Assembly (NCBI GenBank): GCA_963703655.1
Contig: CAVPFA010000003.1
Span: forward strand, 1,364,001-1,428,000
Length of the DNA: 64,000 nucleotides
Source of the DNA: CAVPFA01 sp963703655
Lineage (GTDB): Bacteria > Actinomycetota > Acidimicrobiia > Acidimicrobiales > Bog-793
Reading direction: 5' to 3'
Shown here: positions 9,101 to 17,714 of the stretch, piece by piece
Numbering within the stretch: the first letter of the stretch is position 1
How the letters are laid out: each line of letters opens with the position of its first letter
Translations under genes and position numbers: made by a program
Notes under the pieces: generated by a model
The model's input: only the letters and a program-made list of their open reading frames with translations
The model's database searches: none
Told to the model about the DNA's origin: nothing

Positions 9101-10059
9101 GCGGCAATCCCGCCCGACAGCGTGGAGTCCGCGCACGTGGGAGAGCCGGGGCCGGTCAGGACCCAGCTGATCTTGCCGGTGGGAGTCACTGCGCCTTGGC
9201 CTGGGCCCGAAACGGTGGCAGTGAAATCGAAGGAGCCACCGGTCACCACACCCGAGGAGTCGTCGGTGACTGTCACGACCGGTGTAGGCACACCGGTCGC
9301 CGTCGTGTAGTCCAGATCACCGCCGTAGCCGGCGCTGACGGTATAGGGCGTGTTGGTGTTGTTATCGAGGATCGAGCAGGCGCCGCGGCCCGACGAGTCG
9401 AGAGACGGGGTCGTGCAGGCGTCGCCGTTGCTATCGGTGATCGTCACAGACCCGGTGGGGGTCGCCCCCGGCCCGCTCACCGTCACCGCGTAGTCGGTGG
9501 TATTCGCGGGTCCACCGCTCTGACCACTCAGAGTCACACTCGGCGTCGCCAAGCCGACCGTCTCGGTCGTCGTGCCGCTGGCCCCCGCGTAGCTGCCGTC
9601 GCCGGAGTAGGTGGCGGTAACGGTGAAGGGGCTGTTGGTGGCGTTCTCGACGATCGAGCACGAGCCGCTACCGGTCCCGTCGAGGGTGGCGATCGAGCAG
9701 CTGCCGCCGTTGCCGTCGGAGACGCCGACCGAGCCAGTCGGGGTGCCCCCGGATCCGGTCACGGTCACCGAGTAGGAGACGGGACCGGTGGTTGCCCCGC
9801 CCTGGCCGGTCACAGTTACGGTCGGTACCAGCGTGCCCGATGGGGCGAAGCGTACGAGGTAACGGTCGGATGCGAGAGTTGGGCCGGCCGACTGCCCGTG
9901 TCCTTGCCCCATCGAGAGCGCGCCGACGACCAGGCCAAGCGCGCAGGCACCGAGGCCGATGACGAAGATGAGGGCCGGGCGCGACAGGCGTCCGTGAGGT
10001 TCGGCCAGTCCCCGCGATGGGCACCCCCCGGCCGGCGTCTGCCGTGTCGCCTGCGCCAC
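6181..10059 (-). CDS. Large secreted Ig-like/MBG-repeat protein
   Basis: A 1292-residue extracellular protein. After a short cytosolic start, one hydrophobic helix (about residues 29-50) acts as signal or anchor. Four or so Big_3-type Ig domains follow (pattern VTATYSGDGSY...), then five tandem MBG domains of about 81 residues each, recognisable by TITASSGSMTYGG and AGYSGFENGD. Each MBG domain has two cysteines (C-S-T and S-S-C-S-G), likely one disulfide per domain. More Ig domains and a short basic tail complete it. There is no LPXTG motif. A minus-strand TATAAC at 10090-10095 is a possible -10; the GTG start is near a purine-rich GGGGAGG. The role is probably adhesion or cell-surface matrix. 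Confidence 0.8.
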   Translation of the reverse strand: MAQATRQTPAGGCPSRGLAEPHGRLSRPALIFVIGLGACALGLVVGALSMGQGHGQSAGPTLASDRYLVRFAPSGTLVPTVTVTGQGGATTGPVSYSVTVTGSGGTPTGSVGVSDGNGGSCSIATLDGTGSGSCSIVENATNSPFTVTATYSGDGSYAGASGTTTETVGLATPSVTLSGQSGGPANTTDYAVTVSGPGATPTGSVTITDSNGDACTTPSLDSSGRGACSILDNNTNTPYTVSAGYGGDLDYTTATGVPTPVVTVTDDSSGVVTGGSFDFTATVSGPGQGAVTPTGKISWVLTGPGSPTCADSTLSGGIAACTVSQVVPGTYGASATYSPASTDYTVSSGSDITASVGPATLTITASSGSMTYGGTPPAITAGYAGFENGDTPASLTTMPTCSTTATGASPVGGYTSSCSGAVDPDYSISYVSGTVSVTPATLTITASSGSMTYGGTPPAITAGYSGFENGDTPASLTTKPRCSTAATSSSPVGGYTSSCSGVAGSNYTIGYLNGTVNVGRAALTVTASGGSMTYGGSPPAITAGYSGFENGDSPASLTTKPRCSTTATGSSPVGGYTSSCSGAAGSNYTIGYLNGTVTVDKAALSVTASGGSMTYGGAPPAIAAGYSGFVNGDTSGSLTTKPTCSTTATSSSPVGSYTSSCSGASDPNYKIGYLPGSVTVKEAALTITALHNSFPYGGTPPTITAGYSGFVNGDGSASLATQPACSTVATSSSTVGSYASSCSGASDPNYAITYVAGTVAVVQATPTVTVSGQTGQTTGPVAVTATVSGPAGVDVPTGSVSVTDPTGLYSCSIALDPTTGSGSCSLIENASDDGGKVTATYEGDSNYTVTSGTTLENVAKATPTVSVSPPSEAINGSIFYVVTVSGPGESATGNVVISDGTNTCTTTVSQGGCGLAENTGTYQIEATYEGDGDYLSASSTTAEVVNETVTSLALSKSALTYGGEQGESFTATVTWPPGAPVPTGTVLVVAGRRTLCVTSPLQLTYVEVDGVPSPITTGACALSAKQASEIGAGTYMVAAEYQPAKGIELVGSTSPAAPLTVSAAPTSTTLSLSSGKTSYGSENGETLRTAVSGPAGLSFVTGGVTISAASKVLCVVRLKKGTGGCALSRAQLAIGRHLIVADYAGSTNLVTSRSTSRMLLVARASTSTSLSMSRSEIAYRSEHGERFTVRVAVPPVVRYATGAVLVTTGSRTLCTITLVRGRGSCSLTSTELLVGSHPISARFQGSDELQGSRSQIRNLTVTPASRKHRALEDAHGHDASAGRIQDGENTPL
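7776..8990 (-). repeat. Five tandem 243-bp MBG-domain repeats
   Basis: Five in-frame copies of about 243 bp each encode MBG domains with strong nucleotide similarity, especially copies 2-4. The blocks are long enough for recombination or assembly collapse, so copy number may vary between strains. Confidence 0.75.
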
Positions 10060-10227
10060 GACCTCCCCTTCCCCCGCTTTGCGAACCTGTTATACGACGG
10101 TCGTGTGAGGGGCGCAAGAGGTGGTGGTCAAGCAGAGTCGGGCGGACCTGGGGTCGCGCCACGCGTATCCAACGTATCCGAGGCGGGCCGCCAGAACCTT
10201 TGACCAACTAGCGAGAAATCACACACG

Positions 10228-10427
10228 TGTCATTGTGCAATCGGCACCAAGACAGCGCGTTGCCGGGCGGAAATACTGGCAGGAGTGGCAAGTTGAGCAG
10301 TCTTGCTGCGAGCACCAAAGTGCCCCGCATCGGGTCCCCGGGCGGGCAAATAGCCCTTCTTGCGGGGGACTTCGGGTCATCGAAGAACCCCTCAACGGCG
10401 GGGCCCATTAATGCGAGGAGAACTATT
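10228..10427 (+). promoter_or_regulatory. Structured 5' leader of the CnaB-like protein gene
   Basis: About 200 nt upstream of the GTG at 10428 hold several stacked stems: GCAAG/CTTGC around 10288-10310, CCCCGCA/TGCGGGG enclosing about 30 nt, and CTTCG/CGAAG with a 6-nt loop, ending just before the ribosome site GAGGAG. The reading frame stays open through it, but the better start lies downstream. A cis-regulatory RNA is possible. No match to c-di-GMP, TPP, cobalamin or SAM riboswitch consensus was recognised. Confidence 0.35.
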
Positions 10428-12278
10428 GTGCATAGGAAGTCAAGGAAACACTCGGCTCTGCTTCTGTTGATGGCGCCGATCATCGCCATCGGAAGCAGCG
10501 CTCTGCTGGCAGGGAGCGCAGGTGCCACAGCCGGCAGGACGGCAAAGCCGACCCTCAAGGTCTGCGCGTCCGTGTCCGGGACCAGGTTCCTGGTAAACGG
10601 GAAGAGGCTTACGCTGGGAGCCAAGTGCGCATCCGTAGTGGCCAAGTCCGGAGTCAACCGCGTCACCGAGAACTGGGCGCCGGCCGCATACAGGGATTTG
10701 AAGTCCATCTCGGTGAGCCCGACCAAGCTACGAGTGAGCACGTCGGTGAAGACTGCGACGGCCGTTGTGAGGCTGGCGGCAAAGCAGACCGCGACCGTCA
10801 AGTTCGTCAACGACAAGCTGGCGACCCAGCAGACTGGGACCGGGAATATCAAGGTCTGCAAGTACGCGACCAGCGACTGGGGTGGTTCCCTGGTAGCAGG
10901 AACCTTCCCGTTCACTATCACCGCTGGTAGCACGGTCATCATGGCGTCGGCCATTGTCGGCCAGTGCACCGGGCTGATTTCGGTTCCATCGGGCACGGTG
11001 ACGGTCACCGAAGGAACCGTGGCCCCATACGCCGTCGCGGCGATCGCCTCCAGTCCCGTTCTGGCACTGGGCACCACCGATCTGGCCACACAGACCGGAA
11101 CGTTCACCGTGACGGAGAATCAGACAACGACGGCCTTCTTCACCAACGACACCACGGTGAACGAGATCGAGATCTGCAAGATCCTGGCGAACAACCAGGG
11201 CAACCTCGCAGGCTCGGTGTTCTCGTTCAACGTCACCTGGACCTTCACGCCTCCTACGGGGGCACCCCCGATCACCCGCAGCGGAACCGCCTCTGTGACC
11301 GCAGTGGCAAGCCCGGGTCCTGGTTCTTGCGTGGAATTCACGCCAGCGACGACCCTTCCTGGTCCGTTCGGGATCCCGGTCGGCTCGATGGTGACGGTGA
11401 CCGAGAACTCGTTCCCGAACGTCGCAGTGTCGGGCGTCTCCATCTTCCCGTCGACACAGAACGCCGGCAGCACGGCCACCGAGGCCATATTCACGGTGTC
11501 GTCGCCGACGATCGGGGACACGAGCGCGACCTTCACTAACATGCCGCTCGGGTTCGTCGAGGTCTGCAAGAACTTCACCCCGTCGTCCTACGACGCCCTG
11601 AACTCCGCGTCGTTCTCGGTGAACGGCGGTCCGTCCTTCACGGTGGCAGGTGGTCAATGCTCGGTCCCGATCGCGGTTGCGGCAGGAACGGCGACTGTCT
11701 CCGAGACGCTTGGGGCGAACTTCTTCCTCTACAACGTCTCGACGATGAGCGCGACCGACCCGTTCGGTACCCGACTTCTCACTGGTCCCACTGTCAATCC
11801 CGCTTCAGTCACCGTCCCGTACGGTGGCGTCGGGAACGAGACGGTCGTGACGTTCACGAACGCCGTGCAGATGACGCAGTTCAAGATCTGCAAGCAGGAG
11901 ACCTCGGCTGACGCCAACCTCTCGGGTTCGACGTTCAACTTCCAGTGGGCGTTCGATGGCCAGAGCGGATCGGTGTCGCTGACGATCGCACCGGTCACCG
12001 CGACCAACCCGACCGGCGAAGTCTGCTCCGGGCTGATCTCGGGTCCCGATGTCGTGAACCCGGACGGCAGCCAGTCCCCGGTCACGGTCACCGAAGAGGA
12101 CACGGACGTCCCGGCGGTTCAGGTCACCCAGATCGACTACGCGGGCAATGGCGCGGTGATCCCGTCGGAGTCATCAACGTTGCCGTCGGCACCGCCTGCG
12201 TGGGTCACGTTCGACTCCGGCGCCGGCATCAACGTGGTGACCTTCACCAACGGCCGGACCCCCGGGTCCAACACCTAG
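10428..12278 (+). CDS. Secreted protein with four tandem CnaB-like (prealbumin-fold) domains
   Basis: A 616-residue exported protein: basic N-terminus (MHRKSRKHS), hydrophobic signal segment and AGA-type cleavage region at about 30-40. A unique N-terminal domain precedes four beta-sandwich repeats. Each begins with a Val/Ile-Cys-Lys strand (Lys at about 145, 251, 381 and 489), contains a V-T-V-T-E or V-S-E turn, and closes with T-F-T-N or F-F-T-N. Lys, Glu and Asn are the residues that form intramolecular isopeptide bonds in CnaB/SpaA domains, and a Cys next to each Lys may add a disulfide. No sortase signal is seen. The GTG was chosen for its GAGGAG ribosome site 7 nt upstream. Confidence 0.75.
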   Translation: MHRKSRKHSALLLLMAPIIAIGSSALLAGSAGATAGRTAKPTLKVCASVSGTRFLVNGKRLTLGAKCASVVAKSGVNRVTENWAPAAYRDLKSISVSPTKLRVSTSVKTATAVVRLAAKQTATVKFVNDKLATQQTGTGNIKVCKYATSDWGGSLVAGTFPFTITAGSTVIMASAIVGQCTGLISVPSGTVTVTEGTVAPYAVAAIASSPVLALGTTDLATQTGTFTVTENQTTTAFFTNDTTVNEIEICKILANNQGNLAGSVFSFNVTWTFTPPTGAPPITRSGTASVTAVASPGPGSCVEFTPATTLPGPFGIPVGSMVTVTENSFPNVAVSGVSIFPSTQNAGSTATEAIFTVSSPTIGDTSATFTNMPLGFVEVCKNFTPSSYDALNSASFSVNGGPSFTVAGGQCSVPIAVAAGTATVSETLGANFFLYNVSTMSATDPFGTRLLTGPTVNPASVTVPYGGVGNETVVTFTNAVQMTQFKICKQETSADANLSGSTFNFQWAFDGQSGSVSLTIAPVTATNPTGEVCSGLISGPDVVNPDGSQSPVTVTEEDTDVPAVQVTQIDYAGNGAVIPSESSTLPSAPPAWVTFDSGAGINVVTFTNGRTPGSNT

Positions 12279-12329
12279 CAGTAGCAAGACACCCAGGTAC
12301 GACCCGAAGAACCGGCGTCGTCCGAAGCA

Positions 12330-12364
12330 GGGAGAGGGCTCACGCGTTGCGGGGGCCCTCTCCC
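12330..12364 (+). terminator. Terminator hairpin after the CnaB-like gene
   Basis: A perfect 10-bp stem, GGGAGAGGGC with GCCCTCTCCC, and a 15-nt loop follow the stop at 12278 by about 50 nt. A weak T-rich run (GCTTTC) comes after it. Confidence 0.65.
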
Positions 12365-12456
12365 GCTTTCGGTGCCTGTCGCCCACCACCGGAAGGCCGG
12401 ATGCGCCCCTCGGTGCACCGGAGCGGTTCCCGAAGGAAAGGACTACGGTACCTCGC

Positions 12457-13782
12457 GTGGACAGCTCCGAGTCAGGAGCGGGGGAGTCACTTGCGGAACT
12501 TGTGCGCTTGGACGCCTTCCAAGAAGTCGCATCGCTCTTCCGCCAGTTCATCGCAGCAGCCGGCAACGGCCTCGGGCCGACCGGGATCGCCAGAGTGCTC
12601 GAGCAACACACAGGGAAGGCGGTGATCGTCGAGGACCCGACCGGGCACGTCATCGCGAGGGGCGACACGGACCCATTGAACGGCACGTCCAGCGCCTCGT
12701 GGTCGAGGCGCCCTTTCCCCGACAATGCCCCGCACGCGACCGCGATCCTCGACGTCGACAGGTGGGTAGCCGTCGCCCGCCCTCGCGGCGAGACGCTCGG
12801 CGCGATCAGCCTCCTCGATTCCGGCGAACCGGTGACTGGCGTGGACCTATTCGAGCTCGAGCAGGCCGCGACGGTCCTCGGCTGGGAACTTCTGCACAAT
12901 CGGAGCGTCGCCGAGGCCGAGCTCGCGTTGTGGGACGATTTCACGACCGAGCTGTTCGAAGACTCCGACGTCGGCCGAGTCCGGTCGCATGCCCACAGGC
13001 TTGGCTACAACCTCGACCAAACCCACCGGGCCGTGCTGGTGACGCCACCGGGACCTGTCTCGGCGGAACTACGGGACACGGTCCGCCGGGCCACGGCACG
13101 TCTCGGCACCGAATGCCTTGTGACCACTCGTTCCAACGGCGTGGTCGTGGTGGTCGCCTACGAGCTGAAGTGGGCGGAGCTCGCCCGTGTGCTGAGGTCC
13201 GAATGTGGCTGCAAGGTTCGGGTGGGGGTAGGCGGCCGCTACCGTCTCGAAGATCTCAGCAAGTCTCTCGCGGACGCAGAATTCGCGCTGAGGATCACCG
13301 GCTCTGCCGCCGATCGGCCCGTCGCCAATTTCGACGAGCTCGGCGTCTGGCGCCTGCTGGCACGCCCGGACGCGGGTGACCTGCAAGACCTTGTGGAGCA
13401 CTGGATCGGAAAGCTGATCGACTACGACCGGGAGCACCGCACCGAGCTGCTGAAGACGCTCTCTTCGTACCTCAACGAGTTCGGAATGCTCGAGGCCACG
13501 GCCGGCAAGCTCTACGTTCACCGCAACACGCTGAAGTACCGGCTCTTACGTATCGCCGAGCTGACCGGCTGGGATCTGAACGATCCCGAGCAACGGTTCC
13601 ACCTCGATCTCGCGTGCCGGGCTTGGCTCGTACGCCAGGCGCTCGAGGATCCGTCGCCCACACCAGGGGAGACCCGCGGCCGGGGCATGGCGTCAGCGCC
13701 CCGCCAGCCGGCCTTGCCTCCTCGAACGGAGAACAGTCCCTTCGCCAGCAGGAAGACGAGACCGACCACCAGCCTCGCTTGA
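12457..13782 (+). CDS. PucR/CdaR-family transcriptional regulator
   Basis: A 441-residue regulator. Residues about 1-150 form a GAF-like sensory region, followed by a GGDEF-related middle domain typical of the CdaR family and a C-terminal PucR helix-turn-helix (SSYLNEFGMLEATAGKLYVH, then RNTLKYRLLRI) at about 325-385. The tail beyond 400 is Pro/Arg-rich and poorly conserved. Such proteins activate catabolic operons such as purine or sugar-acid use. No target can be named from this context, because the following genes are not recognisably catabolic. Confidence 0.8.
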   Translation: MDSSESGAGESLAELVRLDAFQEVASLFRQFIAAAGNGLGPTGIARVLEQHTGKAVIVEDPTGHVIARGDTDPLNGTSSASWSRRPFPDNAPHATAILDVDRWVAVARPRGETLGAISLLDSGEPVTGVDLFELEQAATVLGWELLHNRSVAEAELALWDDFTTELFEDSDVGRVRSHAHRLGYNLDQTHRAVLVTPPGPVSAELRDTVRRATARLGTECLVTTRSNGVVVVVAYELKWAELARVLRSECGCKVRVGVGGRYRLEDLSKSLADAEFALRITGSAADRPVANFDELGVWRLLARPDAGDLQDLVEHWIGKLIDYDREHRTELLKTLSSYLNEFGMLEATAGKLYVHRNTLKYRLLRIAELTGWDLNDPEQRFHLDLACRAWLVRQALEDPSPTPGETRGRGMASAPRQPALPPRTENSPFASRKTRPTTSLA

Positions 13783-13955
13783 CGTCGCGCGCAGTTTCCG
13801 CAGCCGTCTCGGAGCGGTCGCCCGAGCCGTCGCCGGCACCCGGCCGGGACCGGAGGTTCCTCTTTGTGTCCAGGCGGGAACGTTGTGCGTGGTCGGTGGA
13901 ATGGGTAACGACGCGGTAGCGTTTCGGGAAGGAAGCGACTGGAGGACGAGGCACA

Positions 13956-14666
13956 GTGGTGGCAGGGCGCCCAGACGCTGTGCCGGCGACGAGCCGGACG
14001 GCGGTCACCCCCCTCGCGCCGAACGTCGGTTGGTCCGGCGAGGGCGCGGCTGAGACTCGCGGTGGCACCGCGGTCACCGCCGAGATCCCGGCGGTCCCCG
14101 TCGCTCCAGCCTACGGGGTGCTTCTGCCGGACGGCTCGATCTGGTATCCGGGCTCGAAGCGGAAGCTGCCCGCACCGACCCCGTTGCGGATCGTCGTGTG
14201 GGCGCTGGCCCTGCTGGTTGCCATCGCGGGCGCCGGGTCCATCGTCGGGCACTACCACCCGTCGTGGGCAGACCCTATCCGCCACGTCATCGGCACGCCG
14301 GGCCAGCCTTCGACTTCCACCGGGGGCACGCCGCGCGGCGGAGGGCCGACTCACCCCGCTTCGAACAGGATGCAGGAGATCTCGGCGAACGACTACTCGG
14401 TCCCCGGTACCCCCTTCCTGCTGTCCATCACCACTAGGGCAAGGTGCTACGTAGTGGTCAAGTCGCTCGCGACCGGGGCGGACCTGTTCGCCAGGACCAT
14501 CGACGGCGGCGTTACGCAACCGGTGCTCGTGCCGACCGGTTCGGCGACCTTGGAGGCCTATGCCGGCGGGTCGTCGCTGTCGGTCGACACACACGGCAAG
14601 CACGTCGGCACGGTTCCCTCGCTCGGATACGCAGTCGTCTACACGTTCAACCCGACGAACTCGTGA
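13956..14666 (+). CDS. Single-pass membrane protein with RodZ-C-terminal-like domain
   Basis: A 236-residue protein: a cytosolic N-terminus of about 75 residues including the motif YGVLLPDGSIWYPGSKRK, one membrane helix at about 82-102, a Gly/Ser/Thr/Pro-rich linker, and an outer beta domain. The outer domain (SITTRARCYVVVKSLATG ... LSVDTHGKHVGTV) resembles the DUF4115/RodZ C-terminal fold. The N-terminal helix-turn-helix of RodZ is missing, so this is not RodZ itself. The gene overlaps the methyltransferase gene by 4 nt (GTGA). Confidence 0.55.
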   Translation: MVAGRPDAVPATSRTAVTPLAPNVGWSGEGAAETRGGTAVTAEIPAVPVAPAYGVLLPDGSIWYPGSKRKLPAPTPLRIVVWALALLVAIAGAGSIVGHYHPSWADPIRHVIGTPGQPSTSTGGTPRGGGPTHPASNRMQEISANDYSVPGTPFLLSITTRARCYVVVKSLATGADLFARTIDGGVTQPVLVPTGSATLEAYAGGSSLSVDTHGKHVGTVPSLGYAVVYTFNPTNS

Positions 14667-15397
14667 GAGGCGGCCGCGATGCGGCGTCGAGCGCCGATCG
14701 CAACATCGCGCGCCAGCAGCGGTTCTGGACGCGCCGCGCCGCGAGCTGGGACCACGGCGCCGGCAACAACCCCGGGCTCGTCAAGGTCGTCGAGCGGGTG
14801 CTGAGCGAGGCAGATCCGGACCCCGAGGCGTTCGCCGTCGATCTTGGCTGCGGCTCGGGGCAGGTCACGCTGGCGCTGGCGAGGCGGTGCCGCAGCGTGC
14901 TTGGCGTGGACGTGAGCGAGAAGATGATCAGTCTGCTGCTCGAGAATGCCCGGAAGGAAGGCATCTCGAACGTCGAGGGACGAGCGGTGCCGATCGAGCG
15001 CCTGGGGCTGCCGGCGAACTCGGTGGACCTCGTCGTCTCGAATTACGCGCTGCACCACCTGCGGGACAACGACAAGCAGGTCGCTGTCGACGAGGCGGTC
15101 AAGTGGCTGCGTCCCGGTGGCAGGCTGGTGATCGGCGACATGATGTTCGGTCGAGGCGGCCAGGCACGGGACCGTGAGATCATCGGCTCGAAACTTGCCC
15201 TGTTGCTCCGCAAGGGCCCCGGCGGATGGTGGCGGATCGTGAAGAACGGCGGCCGATTCGTGTTCCGGTTCCAAGAGCGGCCGGTCTCTGTGTCTGCGTG
15301 GGAGGCCATGCTGGACAAGGCGGGGTTCACCGAGGTCGAGGGTCTGCCGGTCGTCAACGAGGCGGCCGTCGTGCGCGGGACCAAGCCCGTTGGCTGA
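14663..15397 (+). CDS. Class I SAM-dependent methyltransferase
   Basis: A 244-residue cytosolic methyltransferase of the UbiE/type-11 kind. Motif I is AVDLGCGSGQ at residues 58-67, followed by an acidic loop (VLGVDVSEKM) and the motif NYALHHLRD. The C-terminal half is less typical. The acceptor is unknown. The start is a GTG whose last bases overlap the stop of the upstream membrane-protein gene, so the genes 13956-16542 are likely one transcript. Confidence 0.8.
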   Translation: MRGGRDAASSADRNIARQQRFWTRRAASWDHGAGNNPGLVKVVERVLSEADPDPEAFAVDLGCGSGQVTLALARRCRSVLGVDVSEKMISLLLENARKEGISNVEGRAVPIERLGLPANSVDLVVSNYALHHLRDNDKQVAVDEAVKWLRPGGRLVIGDMMFGRGGQARDREIIGSKLALLLRKGPGGWWRIVKNGGRFVFRFQERPVSVSAWEAMLDKAGFTEVEGLPVVNEAAVVRGTKPVG

Positions 15398-16542
15398 ACG
15401 GGACCCGATGGCGCAGGTGCACGGACTCTGCGACGAGCGGTTCGAGACCGTCAGAGCCACCCTTGCCAGGAGCCTCGAGGCCGGGACCGATGTAGGCGCA
15501 TCGGTGGCGGTGCTCGTCGACGGTGAGCCGATGGTCGACATCTGGGGTGGCTACGCCGACGAGGCTCGCACCCAACCCTGGGAGCGCGACACGATCACGA
15601 ACGTCTGGTCCACCACCAAGACGATGACGTTTCTTTGCGCCCTCATGCTGGCCGATCTCGGCGAGCTCGACTTCCACGCGCCCGTGGCAAGGTACTGGCC
15701 GGAATTCGCCGCCGGCGACAAACAGCACGTCGAGGTCCGGCACGTCATGGGCCACACCTCGGGCCTGTCCGGCTGGACTGCGCCGCTGGAGCCGGAGGAC
15801 CTCGCCGACTGGGAGAAGGTGACCTCGCTGCTCGCTGCACAAACCCCCTGGTGGGAGCCAGGTTCGGCATCGGGGTACCACGCCGTCACCCAAGGCTTCC
15901 TGATCGGTGAGCTCGTGCGACGCATCACGGGAACCTCGATCGGAGAGTTCCTCGCCCGCGAGGTCGCCGGCCCGCTCGGATCCGACTTCCAGATCGGGCT
16001 TCCCGCCGCCGACGACGCCCGGGTCGCGCTCGTGATCCCGCCGCCGCCGATCGACGCCAGCGGGATCGATCCCGAGGGGCTCATGGCCCGTAGTCTCACC
16101 AATCCCCCGCGTGGACGCCACCGCGCCCCACCACGAGTGGTGGCGGAGGGCCGAGATCCCCGCGGCGAACGGTCACGGCAATGCGCGATCGGTGGCAGCC
16201 ATCCAGTCGGTGATCGCCGGCAGCGGCGAGGCGCGCGGCACACGCCTGCTGTCGCCAAAGGGCTGCGACCCGATCTTCGAGGAGCAGGCCAACGGGACCG
16301 ATCTCGTGCTCGGCGTCCCGCTCCGTTTCGGCATGGGCTACGGCCTGAGCAGCCAAACGGTGCCGATCGGGCCACGGTCCTGCTATTGGGGTGGGTATGG
16401 GGGGTCGGTCATCGTCATGGACCAGGAGACCCGCCTCACGGTCGGTTATGTCATGAACCGCATGGAGAGCGGCTTGGTCGGCGACGCTAGGGGTGTGAAC
16501 ATCGTCATGGCCGCCGTGATGGGGCTGCTCGGGTCCGGCTGA
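15390..16542 (+). pseudogene. Serine beta-lactamase-family esterase/hydrolase, frameshifted
   Basis: Two reading frames together make one class C beta-lactamase-like hydrolase of about 383 residues. Frame one, from TTG 15390 (or ATG 15408), has the catalytic S-T-T-K at residues 74-77 and a second-motif tyrosine in GYHAVTQGFL. Frame two, from 16111 on, supplies the conserved C-terminus (GMGYGLSSQ ... WGGYGGSVIVMDQE). The junction is a run of five C at 16104-16108; removing one C restores a continuous frame (NPR-VDATAPHH). Either the gene is broken or the run is an assembly error. It overlaps the methyltransferase by 8 nt. Confidence 0.75.
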
Positions 16543-16628
16543 CCGCGGCGGCCGGCCGCTCCTGGTTGTCTGTCCGCCGCGCCCGCTCCTGAGATGTCGG
16601 GCACGAAGGGGCGCCGGGCGCGCAGCGC

Positions 16629-17714
16629 ATGGCGTGGCGGAGGCGTTGGTATCGGGCAATACTCTGCCGGATGTGGCCCGGTCTCACCGATGAGGCAACG
16701 GCGTTTGGCGACGAGGTGGCGACTTTCGCGGATCTGTTGCTCCTTGGCGCTGCCACCGGACTGGCCGAAGACGCGATGGCACTCACCAGGCAGGGTCTCG
16801 CGGGCCTCGAGCACGCGGACCTCGAGATCTCCGACGAGCTCGTGCACGAGGAGGCCGTGGCCTTCCGCCGCGCGAGAAGGCTCGAGAGCGGGGAGGATCT
16901 CCGCGCGTGGCTGGCGGCTCGGCAGCTCACGATGGGCGACTGGGAGGACCATCTGCGACGCTCGATCGCCGCTCGCTGGTTCTCGGCGTCCTCCATCGGC
17001 AGTGGGGCACCGCTCGGGAGCGGCCTCGACCGCCAGGCTTTCGCGGTCGACCTCGCTTGTGGCGGGTGGTGGGGACGCCTCGCCGATCTCGCGGCTCGCC
17101 TTTGGGCGGCGGCCAGGCTGGCGGGCGACGACGTCGACGTCGCCGACATCGCCGACGTCGAGGTTCGCGACGAGGCGACGAGGATCATTGCAGCATTCGA
17201 GGCCCTGGCCGATCTCGGCGAGACCTGGTGCATCGAAGGGCTCCGGAGGATCTGGCTGCGAGAGCGCGCCCTCGAGGAGGCCCAGCGGCGTTGCGCCACG
17301 GGCGAAGCGGTCTCGGCCCGGGTGCTCGCCCACGCGAACGACTGGACAGAGCTTCGCTACGACGAGCTCCTCTTACCCACTCGGGAGGCCGCGAACGAGG
17401 CCCTGCTATGTGCGCGCGAAGACCACGTCGAGGCCCCAGACCTCGCCTCACGCGCAGGTTTGCCGCTCGCGCAGCGCCGCTCGCGTCACGACTCGCTGCC
17501 TGCTGCGACGGCCTCGCTGCTCGACGGCGCTCTGCCCGACCAAGCCCTCGGACCGGTGCCTCTCGAAGGGAGATGGGCCGTGCTCTGGCTGCGTGAGCGG
17601 CGCCGGCCGTCACTCGACGACACTGCGACGCTCGAAGCGGCGGCGTCCGAACTCCTGGAAGAGGCGCTCGAGCGAGTCGAGCAGGGGCTGATCCGCCAGG
17701 CGAAGACGCTGTGA
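16629..17714 (+). CDS. Cytosolic SurA/PpiC-like chaperone-type protein of the peptide export locus
   Basis: A 361-residue protein without a signal peptide. Residues about 55-115 resemble SurA N-terminal helices (EDLRAWLAARQLTMGDWEDH). The C-terminal 140 residues keep the outline of a parvulin domain: an ELRYDELLLPTREAANEAL strand-helix, a SLLDGALPDQALGPVPLEG stretch and a WAVLWLRERRRPSLDD closing strand. Active-site residues cannot be assigned, so it may bind rather than isomerise peptides. It ends in a 4-nt overlap (GTGA) with the C39 exporter gene, indicating coupled expression. It probably presents the precursor encoded at 21026 to the exporter. The start may be ATG 16671. Confidence 0.6.
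   Translation: MAWRRRWYRAILCRMWPGLTDEATAFGDEVATFADLLLLGAATGLAEDAMALTRQGLAGLEHADLEISDELVHEEAVAFRRARRLESGEDLRAWLAARQLTMGDWEDHLRRSIAARWFSASSIGSGAPLGSGLDRQAFAVDLACGGWWGRLADLAARLWAAARLAGDDVDVADIADVEVRDEATRIIAAFEALADLGETWCIEGLRRIWLRERALEEAQRRCATGEAVSARVLAHANDWTELRYDELLLPTREAANEALLCAREDHVEAPDLASRAGLPLAQRRSRHDSLPAATASLLDGALPDQALGPVPLEGRWAVLWLRERRRPSLDDTATLEAAASELLEEALERVEQGLIRQAKTL

Noticed and set aside
7987..10203. A 738-codon plus-strand open frame opposite the Ig/MBG gene
   Set aside because: It is an antisense shadow of the repeats: Arg/Gly-rich, no domain, while the minus strand gives clear Ig/MBG domains.
10228..10427. c-di-GMP riboswitch
   Set aside because: GGGCAAA is present, but the tetraloop receptor, GACGCAAAGC and closing GGTTGCC elements are missing.
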